Source: Sphingobium sp. (lineage in GTDB: Bacteria > Pseudomonadota > Alphaproteobacteria > Sphingomonadales > Sphingomonadaceae). Taken from it: 22,578 bases of DNA. A program made the translations under genes and the position numbers. The stretch covers positions 1 through 22,578 of the forward strand of contig JASBTC010000321.1 in NCBI GenBank assembly GCA_030148625.1, in the 5' to 3' direction. Shown here piece after piece: positions 7,437 to 14,298 of the stretch; position 1 is the stretch's first letter, and each line of letters starts with the position of its first letter. A model generated the notes under the pieces. The model saw only the letters and a list, made by a program, of their open reading frames with translations, had not been told where the DNA came from and searched no databases.

Positions 7437-9574
7437 CAGGGCTGCTCCAGCACGAAGCGCACCGGCATACCGGCTTCGGCATGGGGCGCGATCCACAGGT
7501 CGAAAGCGCCGGGCTCGACCGTCCCGTCCGCGCGCGCCAGCATCGCGCGCGTCACGACGAACTCGACCTTCGCCATCCCGTCCGCCGGAATCGCCGGCTT
7601 GCGGAAGCCCTTGAGCTCGCGGACCGGCCTGACCGGAACCGACGCGATGTCGCGGATATAGAGCTGCGCCACTTCCTCCACCTGCACCCCGGCGGCCTCG
7701 CGCAGGATGCAGGATGCCCGGATTTCGCCGTCCCAGGCCAATGTCACACTGTCGAGCCGCACCGGGCCATAATCGACGCGGCCATAGCCGAGCCCGAAAC
7801 CGAAGGGATAAAGCGGCCCCGGCAACGTATCGATATAGCGGGCGGTGAAGCGCCCCGGCTCCTCGGCCGGCGGACGGCCGGTCGATTTGCGGCCATAATA
7901 GATCGGCAGCTGACCGACATGCCGCGGAAAGCTCATCGGCAGGCGCCCGCTCGGCGCGACACGCCCGAACAACAGATCGGCAACCGCGCCGCCCATGGCC
8001 GCGCCCAGGAACCAGGTGACGAGCAGGCCGTCCGAGAGCCGGGCCAGCTCGTCGATGACCAGTGGCCGGCCGGCGCGCAGCAGCGTGACCAGCGGCTTGC
8101 CCGTCCGCCGCATCGCGCGCGCCAGCTCCATCTGGATCGCCGGGACGGCCGGATCGGTGCGCGAACGCGATTCCGCCGACATATGCTGGCCCTCGCCGAG
8201 CGCGAGCACGACGATATCGGCCCATTCCGCCGCACGCTCCGCTTCGGCGATCCCGCCCCGGATCGGATCCTCCAGCCCGCACCCCGCCACGATCCGCAGC
8301 GCGTCCGCGCCGACCGCGGCCACCAGCCCCTCGGCCAGGCTTTCCGATGCCGGCCCGTCGGCGAACAGCGCCCAGGCGCCGTTCAGATGCGCCTTGTCCT
8401 CCGCCAGCGGGCCGATCACCGCGATCCGTTGCCTCCGTCTCAGCGGCAGCACGCCACCCTCGTTGCGCAGCAGCACCGGGCAGCGGCGCGCTGCCTCGCG
8501 CGTCAGCGCAAGCGCCCCGGTCCGTCCGGCGGTGGCGCCAAGGCCGCGATAGGGATCGTCGAACAGCCCCAATGCCTGCTTGGCGCCGAGCACGCGCAGC
8601 ACCGCGCTGTCGAGCGCCGCGACCGGCACTTCGCCCGCCGCCACCAGATCGGCGAGATGATCGGCGTAAAGGCCGCTCGCCATGCACATGTCGAGCCCCG
8701 CGAGGAAGCAGAGCCGCGCCGCCTCACGCGGGGTTTCGGCGAGGCCGTGCGCGATCACTTCGCGGTCCGAATTGAAGTCGGAAACGGTGAAACCCTTGAA
8801 TGCCCAATCGTCGCGCAGCACGCCGGTGAGCAGCTTGCGATTGGCGCTGCAGGGCACACCGTCGATATCGTTGAACGCGGTCATCACCGACCCCGCCCCG
8901 GCTGCCAGCGCAGCGCGATAAGGTGGTAGATAGACTTCGGCGAGCGTCGTCGGCGACAATTCCGCGGTGTTGTAGTCGAGCCCCGCCTCCGCCGCGCCAT
9001 AGGCCGCGAAATGCTTGACCGTCGCCATCACATGCCGCGGGTCGGCGAGACTGTCGCCCTGAAAGCCCCGCACCCGCGCGGCGGCGAAGGCCGCGGCCAG
9101 GAACGGATCCTCGCCATAGCTTTCGATCGCCCTGCCCCAGCGCGCGTCGCGGCAGACATCGGCGCCAGGCGCGAAGGTCCAGTGCACCCCTTCCGCCGCC
9201 GCTTCCGCCGCCGATGCCTCGGCGGTGCGCCGTGCCAGTTCCGGCTCGAAACTCGCCGCTTCGGCGAGCGGCACCGGAAAGGCGGTGCGGAAACCGTGGA
9301 TGACGTCGGCGCCGAACAATAAAGGAATACCCAGCCGCGATTCCTCCACCGCGATGCGCTGCAGCCGCCGGACATTCGCCTCGCCCGACAGGTTGAAGAT
9401 GCCGGTGACGCCGCCGCCGCGAATATCGTCGATCCGCTTTTCGGGCGCATCGAAGCCGATCTCGGGATTGACCGGATCGCCCGTCCACCGGACGTCGGCG
9501 GAATAGAGGCAAAGCTGGCCGACCTTCTCCGCGACCGTCATCTCCGCCAGCAATTGCTCGGGCTTTGCCGCCAT
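7436..9574 (-). CDS. GH3 beta-glucosidase-like glycoside hydrolase
   Basis: Retaining glycosidase of family 3, 712 residues from the chosen ATG four bases past the esterase stop. Order: a TIM-barrel domain (about 1-340) with GVTGIFNLSG, LLFGADVIHGFRTAFP, WGRAIESYGEDPFL, VKHFAAYG and the nucleophile motif GFTVSDFNS (Asp266); a GH3_C alpha/beta domain (about 350-560) with the candidate acid/base SAESRSRTD (Glu468); and an FnIII-like end with YPFGFGLGYG and PVRELKGFRKP. This is the BglX-type layout, and beta-glucosidase is the likeliest activity, though xylosidase cannot be excluded. The N-terminus MAAKPEQLLAEMTVAEKVGQ carries no signal peptide, unlike BglX, so the enzyme looks cytoplasmic and matched to the GPH symporter translated immediately after it. 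A start further upstream would overlap the esterase gene and adds only Arg-rich sequence. Confidence 0.9.
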   Translation of the reverse strand: MAAKPEQLLAEMTVAEKVGQLCLYSADVRWTGDPVNPEIGFDAPEKRIDDIRGGGVTGIFNLSGEANVRRLQRIAVEESRLGIPLLFGADVIHGFRTAFPVPLAEAASFEPELARRTAEASAAEAAAEGVHWTFAPGADVCRDARWGRAIESYGEDPFLAAAFAAARVRGFQGDSLADPRHVMATVKHFAAYGAAEAGLDYNTAELSPTTLAEVYLPPYRAALAAGAGSVMTAFNDIDGVPCSANRKLLTGVLRDDWAFKGFTVSDFNSDREVIAHGLAETPREAARLCFLAGLDMCMASGLYADHLADLVAAGEVPVAALDSAVLRVLGAKQALGLFDDPYRGLGATAGRTGALALTREAARRCPVLLRNEGGVLPLRRRQRIAVIGPLAEDKAHLNGAWALFADGPASESLAEGLVAAVGADALRIVAGCGLEDPIRGGIAEAERAAEWADIVVLALGEGQHMSAESRSRTDPAVPAIQMELARAMRRTGKPLVTLLRAGRPLVIDELARLSDGLLVTWFLGAAMGGAVADLLFGRVAPSGRLPMSFPRHVGQLPIYYGRKSTGRPPAEEPGRFTARYIDTLPGPLYPFGFGLGYGRVDYGPVRLDSVTLAWDGEIRASCILREAAGVQVEEVAQLYIRDIASVPVRPVRELKGFRKPAIPADGMAKVEFVVTRAMLARADGTVEPGAFDLWIAPHAEAGMPVRFVLEQP

Positions 9575-9578
9575 CGGC

Positions 9579-10637
9579 TCAATCCGCCGCAAGCCGGGCG
9601 AGCAGGAAATCCCGCGCGGTCGCGATGGCCTGCTTTCCTTCCGGCGCATCGGCGAGATAGCTCATGAAGACATGCGGCATGCCCTCGTAGAGATCGAGCA
9701 CGACCTCTCGCCCCGCCGCGCGCATCGTCTGATATTGCCGCACGAAATCGCTCAACAGCAGCTCGCGCGTCCCGCCCTGGATCAGGGTCGGCGGAAACGG
9801 CCGGCCATAATCGCCGCGCACGGGCGAGGCCCAGGGATGGAGCATGCCCGCCACCGCATCCTTACCCGCATAGGCGCGGCGCATCGCCGCCAGCGTCTCC
9901 GCGGCATCGAGCCCGGGATCGGCATCGGCAAGCGTCAGGCGGCTGTCGCCCCCCGCCCCGAGATCGGTGCAGGGCGACAGACCGACCAGCGCGGCGGGCA
10001 GCGGCAACCCGTCGTCGCGCAGGCGCAAGGTCGTGCCGAGGATGATATTGCCGCCGGCGCTGTCGCCGAACAGGCCGATCCGCGACGCGTCATGCCCGGC
10101 GGCCAGCAGCGCGCGATAGACCGAAACGACCTGGCCGGTCACGCCGCGGAAATCCTGTTCGGGCGCCAGGCCGTAATCGACCGACACCACCTCAAGCCCC
10201 GTCGCCGCGGCGAAGATCGCGGCGGTGCGAAAGCTCGAAGTCGCCGATCCGGTCGCCCAGCCCCCGCCATGGACATAGACGAGCAGCCGCTTCTTCCCAT
10301 GTCCGCCCTTCGGCTTCACGCGCAGCACCGGCACGCCGCCCAGCGTATCGGACGTGACGGTGACGCCGTGAAGCGCCGCGATACCGGGCATCCGTTCGGC
10401 CGCACCCTGCTCCGCCACGGCGCGCAATTTCTGAAGATCGGTGCCGATCGCCAGCCGCTGCGGTCGCGTCTTTCGTTGGGCCGCAAGCATCGGCGTCAGC
10501 ATCGCCTTTGCTCCGGTCGATACCGTTTCCGGCACTGCGAAGCGCAGGTCGTCGCCGGCGGGCGCGTCCTGCGCCGCCACGGCAAGAGGCAGCACCAGCA
10601 GCGCCGCGGCGCTCGCCATGCCGATCGATCGCCTCAT
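9579..10637 (-). CDS. exported HSL-type alpha/beta-hydrolase esterase
   Basis: Carboxylic ester hydrolase of the hormone-sensitive-lipase (bacterial type IV) group, 352 residues. The N-terminus MRRSIGMASAAALLVLPLAV with AAQDAP after it is a signal peptide, placing it in the periplasm. The oxyanion motif VHGGGWATG lies at 122-130, the nucleophile motif GDSAGGN has Ser193, and the probable triad partners are Asp297 (ELLLSDF) and His322 (GMPHVF). The ATG at 10637 overlaps the previous gene's TGA as ATGA; longer upstream frames are shadow coding. Its place among glycosidases suggests removal of acetyl or other small acyl groups from sugars before hydrolysis. Substrate is not readable from sequence. 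Confidence 0.88.
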   Translation of the reverse strand: MRRSIGMASAAALLVLPLAVAAQDAPAGDDLRFAVPETVSTGAKAMLTPMLAAQRKTRPQRLAIGTDLQKLRAVAEQGAAERMPGIAALHGVTVTSDTLGGVPVLRVKPKGGHGKKRLLVYVHGGGWATGSATSSFRTAAIFAAATGLEVVSVDYGLAPEQDFRGVTGQVVSVYRALLAAGHDASRIGLFGDSAGGNIILGTTLRLRDDGLPLPAALVGLSPCTDLGAGGDSRLTLADADPGLDAAETLAAMRRAYAGKDAVAGMLHPWASPVRGDYGRPFPPTLIQGGTRELLLSDFVRQYQTMRAAGREVVLDLYEGMPHVFMSYLADAPEGKQAIATARDFLLARLAAD

Positions 10638-12160
10638 CGCGCCGCGCCGCGCTTGGCATCGCCGAAGCGACCGAGCGCATCGAGCGCCGGCGATCGGGCG
10701 CTTTCCGCCCTGGTGGCGCTGCCTGCCAATCGCAGCCGATCGCCATCGGCACGGAAACGCGGCCAAGCCGGTCGGCCCGCGCCGTTGGGATCCCCGCCGC
10801 GCGCGAAGCCGACCCAATAGTCACCGATCAGCGTCGCCATCGCCCGATCCTCGTCCGACGGCTCGGCGCCCAGATCCTCGAGATTGCCGAAGACGAAATA
10901 GACGTCGGCGCCGTGCGGCGCGCCCTTTTCGGTCGCGCGCTTCGCCGTCGGCACATAGTCGAAATGATAGAGATAGCTTGTGTTCGGCGCGGCGAGCCCG
11001 GCGAGGAAACGGGCCGGCTCGACGAACATCGCATCGCCGGCAAGATTGCGCTCATAGGCGTCCGCTGCCCCATAGGCCGCCTTCACCCCGGCCTGTGCCG
11101 GCCCGAGCTGTGCGCCGAGCGCCGCGGTGAACATGCCGCGCATCGCCTCGGGCACGAAGCCGATCTCGTAGCTGTTGGCGCCGGCCATATAGGGGACGGG
11201 TGCCTGCCGTCCCTCCAGAAAGGCGACATCGGCACGCCCCTGCACCAGGCGACCGTCGATCATCGGCCCCGAATAGGTCGCCGCCTCGGTGTTGAGCAGC
11301 GTCATGTTGCCGCGCACCGTCTCCGCCGGAATCGCGCGCAGTGCCGCCGGATCGTTTCCGCCGACGCCCGCCTGCCCGGCGAAAGCCACGCCCTTGGCCT
11401 CGGCGGCGGCCAACGGCACGCCATCGTCGCGTCCACCGCCCGATTGGGAAATCGCCTTGTGGAACAGGCCGCGTGCGGCCGGCATCACCATCATCTGGTT
11501 CACCGCCCCGCCGCCCGCGGACTCGCCGAAGATGGTGACATTGTCCGGATTGCCGCCGAACGACCGGATGTTGCGCTTGACCCAGGCCAGCGCCGCAAGC
11601 TGGTCCATCAGCCCCCAATTGCCGGTGGGGCCGCTGCCCGCCTCGGCCGTCAGCGCAGGATGCGCGAAGAAGCCGAAACGGCCGAGCCGATAGTTGAAAG
11701 TGACGACCACCGCGCCGCGTGCGGCGAGCTTCGTCCCGTCATAAGCGCGCTGCGCGCCCGATCCGGCGGTGAAGCTGCCGCCATGGATCCAGAAAAGCAC
11801 GGGCGCCCCACCCTTCACCGGCTTTGCGGGCGCCCAGACATTGAGGAACAGGCAATCCTCGCTCATCGGTGCGTTCGCGCGGTCCGCCTCCCAATCGCGG
11901 CGGCTATGCGCGCAATCGGCGCCATAATCGGTAGCGGAGCGGACATCCTGCCATTTCGGGGCCGGTGCCGGCGAGCGCCAGCGCCCCTCTCCGATCGGAG
12001 CGGCGGCATAGGGAATGCCCTTATAGGCGACCACCTCGCCCGCGCTTTCCCCCTTCAGCCGTCCGCTGTCGACCGCCGTCACCGGCGCGTCCTGCGCCGC
12101 TGCCGGAGATGCCGCGACGATCGCCAGCGCCAGCGCTGCCCCGAATTCCGTCTTTCTCAC
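10634..12160 (-). CDS. exported type B carboxylesterase
   Basis: Serine esterase of the cholinesterase/carboxylesterase type B family, 508 residues. A signal peptide covers about residues 1-22 (VRKTEFGAALALAIVAASPA, then AAQDAP). Markers are the second family signature SEDCLFLNVWAP (100-111), the oxyanion-hole WIHGGSFTAGSG, the nucleophile elbow TIFGESAGGGAV with Ser214, and probable partners Glu332 (GANSYEIGF) and His416 (GAPHGADV). The start is a GTG at 12160, supported by AGGAGG at 12165-12170 and by the signal peptide beginning there; no ATG fits. It follows the GH5 gene by 35 bases and overlaps the next esterase by four. Likely role is de-acylation of glycosides in the periplasm, with substrate unknown. 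Confidence 0.9.
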   Translation of the reverse strand: MRKTEFGAALALAIVAASPAAAQDAPVTAVDSGRLKGESAGEVVAYKGIPYAAAPIGEGRWRSPAPAPKWQDVRSATDYGADCAHSRRDWEADRANAPMSEDCLFLNVWAPAKPVKGGAPVLFWIHGGSFTAGSGAQRAYDGTKLAARGAVVVTFNYRLGRFGFFAHPALTAEAGSGPTGNWGLMDQLAALAWVKRNIRSFGGNPDNVTIFGESAGGGAVNQMMVMPAARGLFHKAISQSGGGRDDGVPLAAAEAKGVAFAGQAGVGGNDPAALRAIPAETVRGNMTLLNTEAATYSGPMIDGRLVQGRADVAFLEGRQAPVPYMAGANSYEIGFVPEAMRGMFTAALGAQLGPAQAGVKAAYGAADAYERNLAGDAMFVEPARFLAGLAAPNTSYLYHFDYVPTAKRATEKGAPHGADVYFVFGNLEDLGAEPSDEDRAMATLIGDYWVGFARGGDPNGAGRPAWPRFRADGDRLRLAGSATRAESARSPALDALGRFGDAKRGAAR

Positions 12161-12164
12161 GTCC

Positions 12165-12170
12165 CCTCCT
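12165..12170 (-). promoter_or_regulatory. ribosome binding site fixing a GTG start
   Basis: The minus strand reads AGGAGG here, four bases before the GTG at 12160 that opens the type B carboxylesterase. It is a full consensus site and settles the start where no suitable ATG exists. The other internal genes of this operon mostly use overlaps instead. Confidence 0.75.
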
Positions 12171-12195
12171 CCATTTGCGCTTCGGCCTTCCGCCT

Positions 12196-14175
12196 TCAAC
12201 ATGGCAGCCTTTGATATCGGGCTTCTCGCGAGACGACGCTGTCCGGCGGAGCCGGCCGAACGCTGACGACGATCGCGCCCGCCTGCCCTGCCTCGACATG
12301 CAGCAACCGGCTTTCGGGATCGAACCTCCAGCGCGCCGGCGGCTCGACCATGACCGCCACATTGCCCGGGAAATGCGCCTGTGGCACGACGATTTCGCTC
12401 GGTGCGTCGATCGTCGGATCGGCATCGATCTTCGCCTCGAACAGCGCGCTCGCGGCGTCGAAACGCATGCTCACGATCCGTCCCTGCGCACGACGGACAT
12501 AGGGCCGGGCGAACCCCTTGAGCGCGCGGGCGCCATCGCCGCCGTCCGCCAGCTGATCGGGCGAGAAGATCGAGAGATCCTCCTGATTCCAGCCATCGCC
12601 GATGCGCAGATCGTTGCTGTTGCTCGCGGTATAGTTCCACTGGGTCGAGGATATGCCGAGCGCGTCGATCGCATCGTACATCGCGGTCAACGCCGCCACA
12701 TGCGCCGCCCAGATCTCCTCGTCGCGCCAGCCCGCCGCCCAACGGGCATAGGCGCCGCCTTCGTCGAGATCATAGGGAATGCCGAACTCGCCGATCAGCC
12801 GCGGCATCGTGCGGCCGGGATCGGCCGCATCGAACAGTCCGCGGATCTCGGTCGCATAGCGTTCGCCCAGCGCGGCCACGCCCGCATGATCGTCGAACCG
12901 CTTCTTCCACAATATGTCGACATCGTACCAATGGCTGGCATTGACGCAGCGATCGGGCATCCCCTCCGGAAAACCGCGGCCATGGCCGAGCTGATAGGGG
13001 TTGAGCTCGGCGAAGATCAGCCAGTCCGGGTCGATCGCGCGCAGGGTTTCCGCCACCCGGCGAAAGAAGGGAAGCAACAGGTCGGCATCGGGGTCGATCG
13101 CCCGCCCATCCGCGCGCCGGAAGAAATCCTCGTCGAGCACGCGCGCATCGTCGCCCGGGCCGGTCCAGGCACCCGCGGCAGCATAGGGATCGGCCATGCC
13201 CGGCGCCCAGATCGACACGCCGTCCGGATTGGCGACGTCCTGCCCGACGATCGCCATCGCGCCGTTCGCGCCCCGCGCAAGCACGGGCAACGCCACCGCC
13301 ATGCCGCTCGCGGCCTGCAGCGCGGCGAAGGGCGTCCAGCAGGCCCCGGCGCGGACCGGAACCGGCGCCTCGCGCGTCGCGGCCAGCTGCGGCGCGCTCA
13401 TCGCCTGCCCGATCCATCCCAGGCTCGGCTCGTTGAGCGTGTCGAAGCCGATGACGGCGGGATTGTCGGCCAGCCGCTCCGCGAGCGCCGCCATCGCACC
13501 CAGATAATGACGCTGCAGGAAATGCTGCACATTCTCGCCCGCGATCCGCCAGTCGGGCGTCAGCAGCGCGCCGGCGAAGAAAGCGGTCCAGACGATGCCG
13601 TTCGCGGGCAGGCGGTAATTCCCCGCCCAGCTCATCATCGGATACGCCTCTTCCTGCCGTGCCTCGGCGCGGGTTGGATCGTAGCGATATTGCATGACGT
13701 TCGCCGCACCCGCCGCGTCGAAGCGGGTGAAGTCGAGACCGAGCGCCTCGAAGGTCCAGCCCGGCGCCCCGTCGCCCCCCGTCATCCGGCTCCAGACATC
13801 CTGGTGCATGTCGACGAACAGGACGAAGCCGTGCGCCGCCGCGCGCCGCGCCACCGCCGCGACATAGTCCAGATAGGCCAGGTCGTACCGGCCGGGCCCT
13901 TCATGTTCGATCGCTTCCCAGGTGACGAGCAGGCGCAGGCAGTTGAAGCCCCAGCGCGCGATCCGCGCCAGATGCACGTCCGCCTGGTCCAGCGGAAAGG
14001 GCCGGCCGACAAAGTCGACCGCACGATGATCGGAGAAATCGGTCGGCAGATGCGTGCCGCCGTCAGGGAAAGGCAGCTTGCAGTCGCCGCCGAGATTGAC
14101 GCCGCGCAGCACCATCTCGCGTCCATGGACATCCACGAACCGCCCCTTGGCCACATCGACCGTCCGCCTCAGCAT
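12196..14175 (-). CDS. GH5 beta-glucosidase-like enzyme, resembling glucocerebrosidase-type GH5
   Basis: Retaining glycosidase of clan A, family 5, 659 residues. Features are GREMVLRGVNLGG (18-30), FVGRPFPLDQADVH, a long TWEAIEHEGPGRYD, VDMHQDVWSRMTGGDGAPGW (121-140), the acid/base motif FDTLNEPSLGWIG (Glu249) and the nucleophile motif LIGEFGIPYD (Glu463), then a C-terminal beta-domain. The DMHQDVWSR-GAPGW block and long insertions recall the endoglycoceramidase/fungal glucocerebrosidase branch, probably subfamily GH5_12, rather than cellulases; subfamily assignment is from memory. No signal peptide is seen, so the enzyme is probably cytoplasmic. The ATG follows AAGGGAAG. It is the first gene of the operon, divergent from the TonB receptor. 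Expected activity is hydrolysis of a beta-glucoside with a hydrophobic aglycone (flavonoid, sterol or lipid), an inference. Confidence 0.88.
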   Translation of the reverse strand: MLRRTVDVAKGRFVDVHGREMVLRGVNLGGDCKLPFPDGGTHLPTDFSDHRAVDFVGRPFPLDQADVHLARIARWGFNCLRLLVTWEAIEHEGPGRYDLAYLDYVAAVARRAAAHGFVLFVDMHQDVWSRMTGGDGAPGWTFEALGLDFTRFDAAGAANVMQYRYDPTRAEARQEEAYPMMSWAGNYRLPANGIVWTAFFAGALLTPDWRIAGENVQHFLQRHYLGAMAALAERLADNPAVIGFDTLNEPSLGWIGQAMSAPQLAATREAPVPVRAGACWTPFAALQAASGMAVALPVLARGANGAMAIVGQDVANPDGVSIWAPGMADPYAAAGAWTGPGDDARVLDEDFFRRADGRAIDPDADLLLPFFRRVAETLRAIDPDWLIFAELNPYQLGHGRGFPEGMPDRCVNASHWYDVDILWKKRFDDHAGVAALGERYATEIRGLFDAADPGRTMPRLIGEFGIPYDLDEGGAYARWAAGWRDEEIWAAHVAALTAMYDAIDALGISSTQWNYTASNSNDLRIGDGWNQEDLSIFSPDQLADGGDGARALKGFARPYVRRAQGRIVSMRFDAASALFEAKIDADPTIDAPSEIVVPQAHFPGNVAVMVEPPARWRFDPESRLLHVEAGQAGAIVVSVRPAPPDSVVSREARYQRLPC

Positions 14176-14206
14176 TCACTCTTCCCTTGGTTCGCGATTT
14201 TCGTTA

Positions 14207-14220
14207 TGCAATCGGTTAAT
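14207..14220. promoter_or_regulatory. partial LacI-family operator motif
   Basis: The sequence TGCAATCGGTTAAT matches the LacI/GalR operator pattern TGnAAnCGnTTnCA at eight of ten fixed positions, with the central CG present and the right end degenerate. Its place in the middle of the divergent promoter region suits a shared repressor site. No LacI-family gene lies in this window, so the regulator would be encoded elsewhere. Confidence 0.35.
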
Positions 14221-14286
14221 AACTGCATTGGCCAAGCACGTCCATAGCCAAATCAGAAGGGACATCGTCGACATGACGATGCCGGT

Positions 14287-14293
14287 GGGAGGG
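14287..14293 (+). promoter_or_regulatory. ribosome binding site of the TonB receptor
   Basis: GGGAGGG stands five bases before the ATG at 14299. The alternative GTG at 14293 would overlap this site, which is why the ATG was chosen. Confidence 0.7.
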
Positions 14294-14298
14294 TGAAA

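Larger units (their letters stand above)
14176..14298. promoter_or_regulatory. divergent promoter region between GH5 operon and TonB receptor
   Basis: This 123-bp stretch must hold the promoters of both the six-gene glycosidase operon and the receptor-esterase pair. It is locally AT-richer than its surroundings. It contains an inverted repeat, ATGCA at 14206-14210 and TGCAT at 14224-14228, and an 8-bp palindrome TTGGCCAA at 14228-14235. I could not pick -35/-10 boxes with confidence in either direction. Confidence 0.65.

Noticed and set aside
7439..8687. Minus-strand frame extending the GPH symporter about 417 codons upstream
   Set aside because: The extension is low-complexity Arg/Gly/Ala sequence lying inside the GH3 gene in another frame. 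The symporter's own N-terminus starts at 7436.
9672..10820. Plus-strand frame of 382 codons opposite the HSL-type esterase
   Set aside because: Shadow of the minus-strand esterase, whose catalytic motifs are complete.
10508..12214. Plus-strand open frame of 568 codons opposite the esterases
   Set aside because: It is antisense to two well-supported esterase genes and has the composition of high-GC shadow frames, with no domain.
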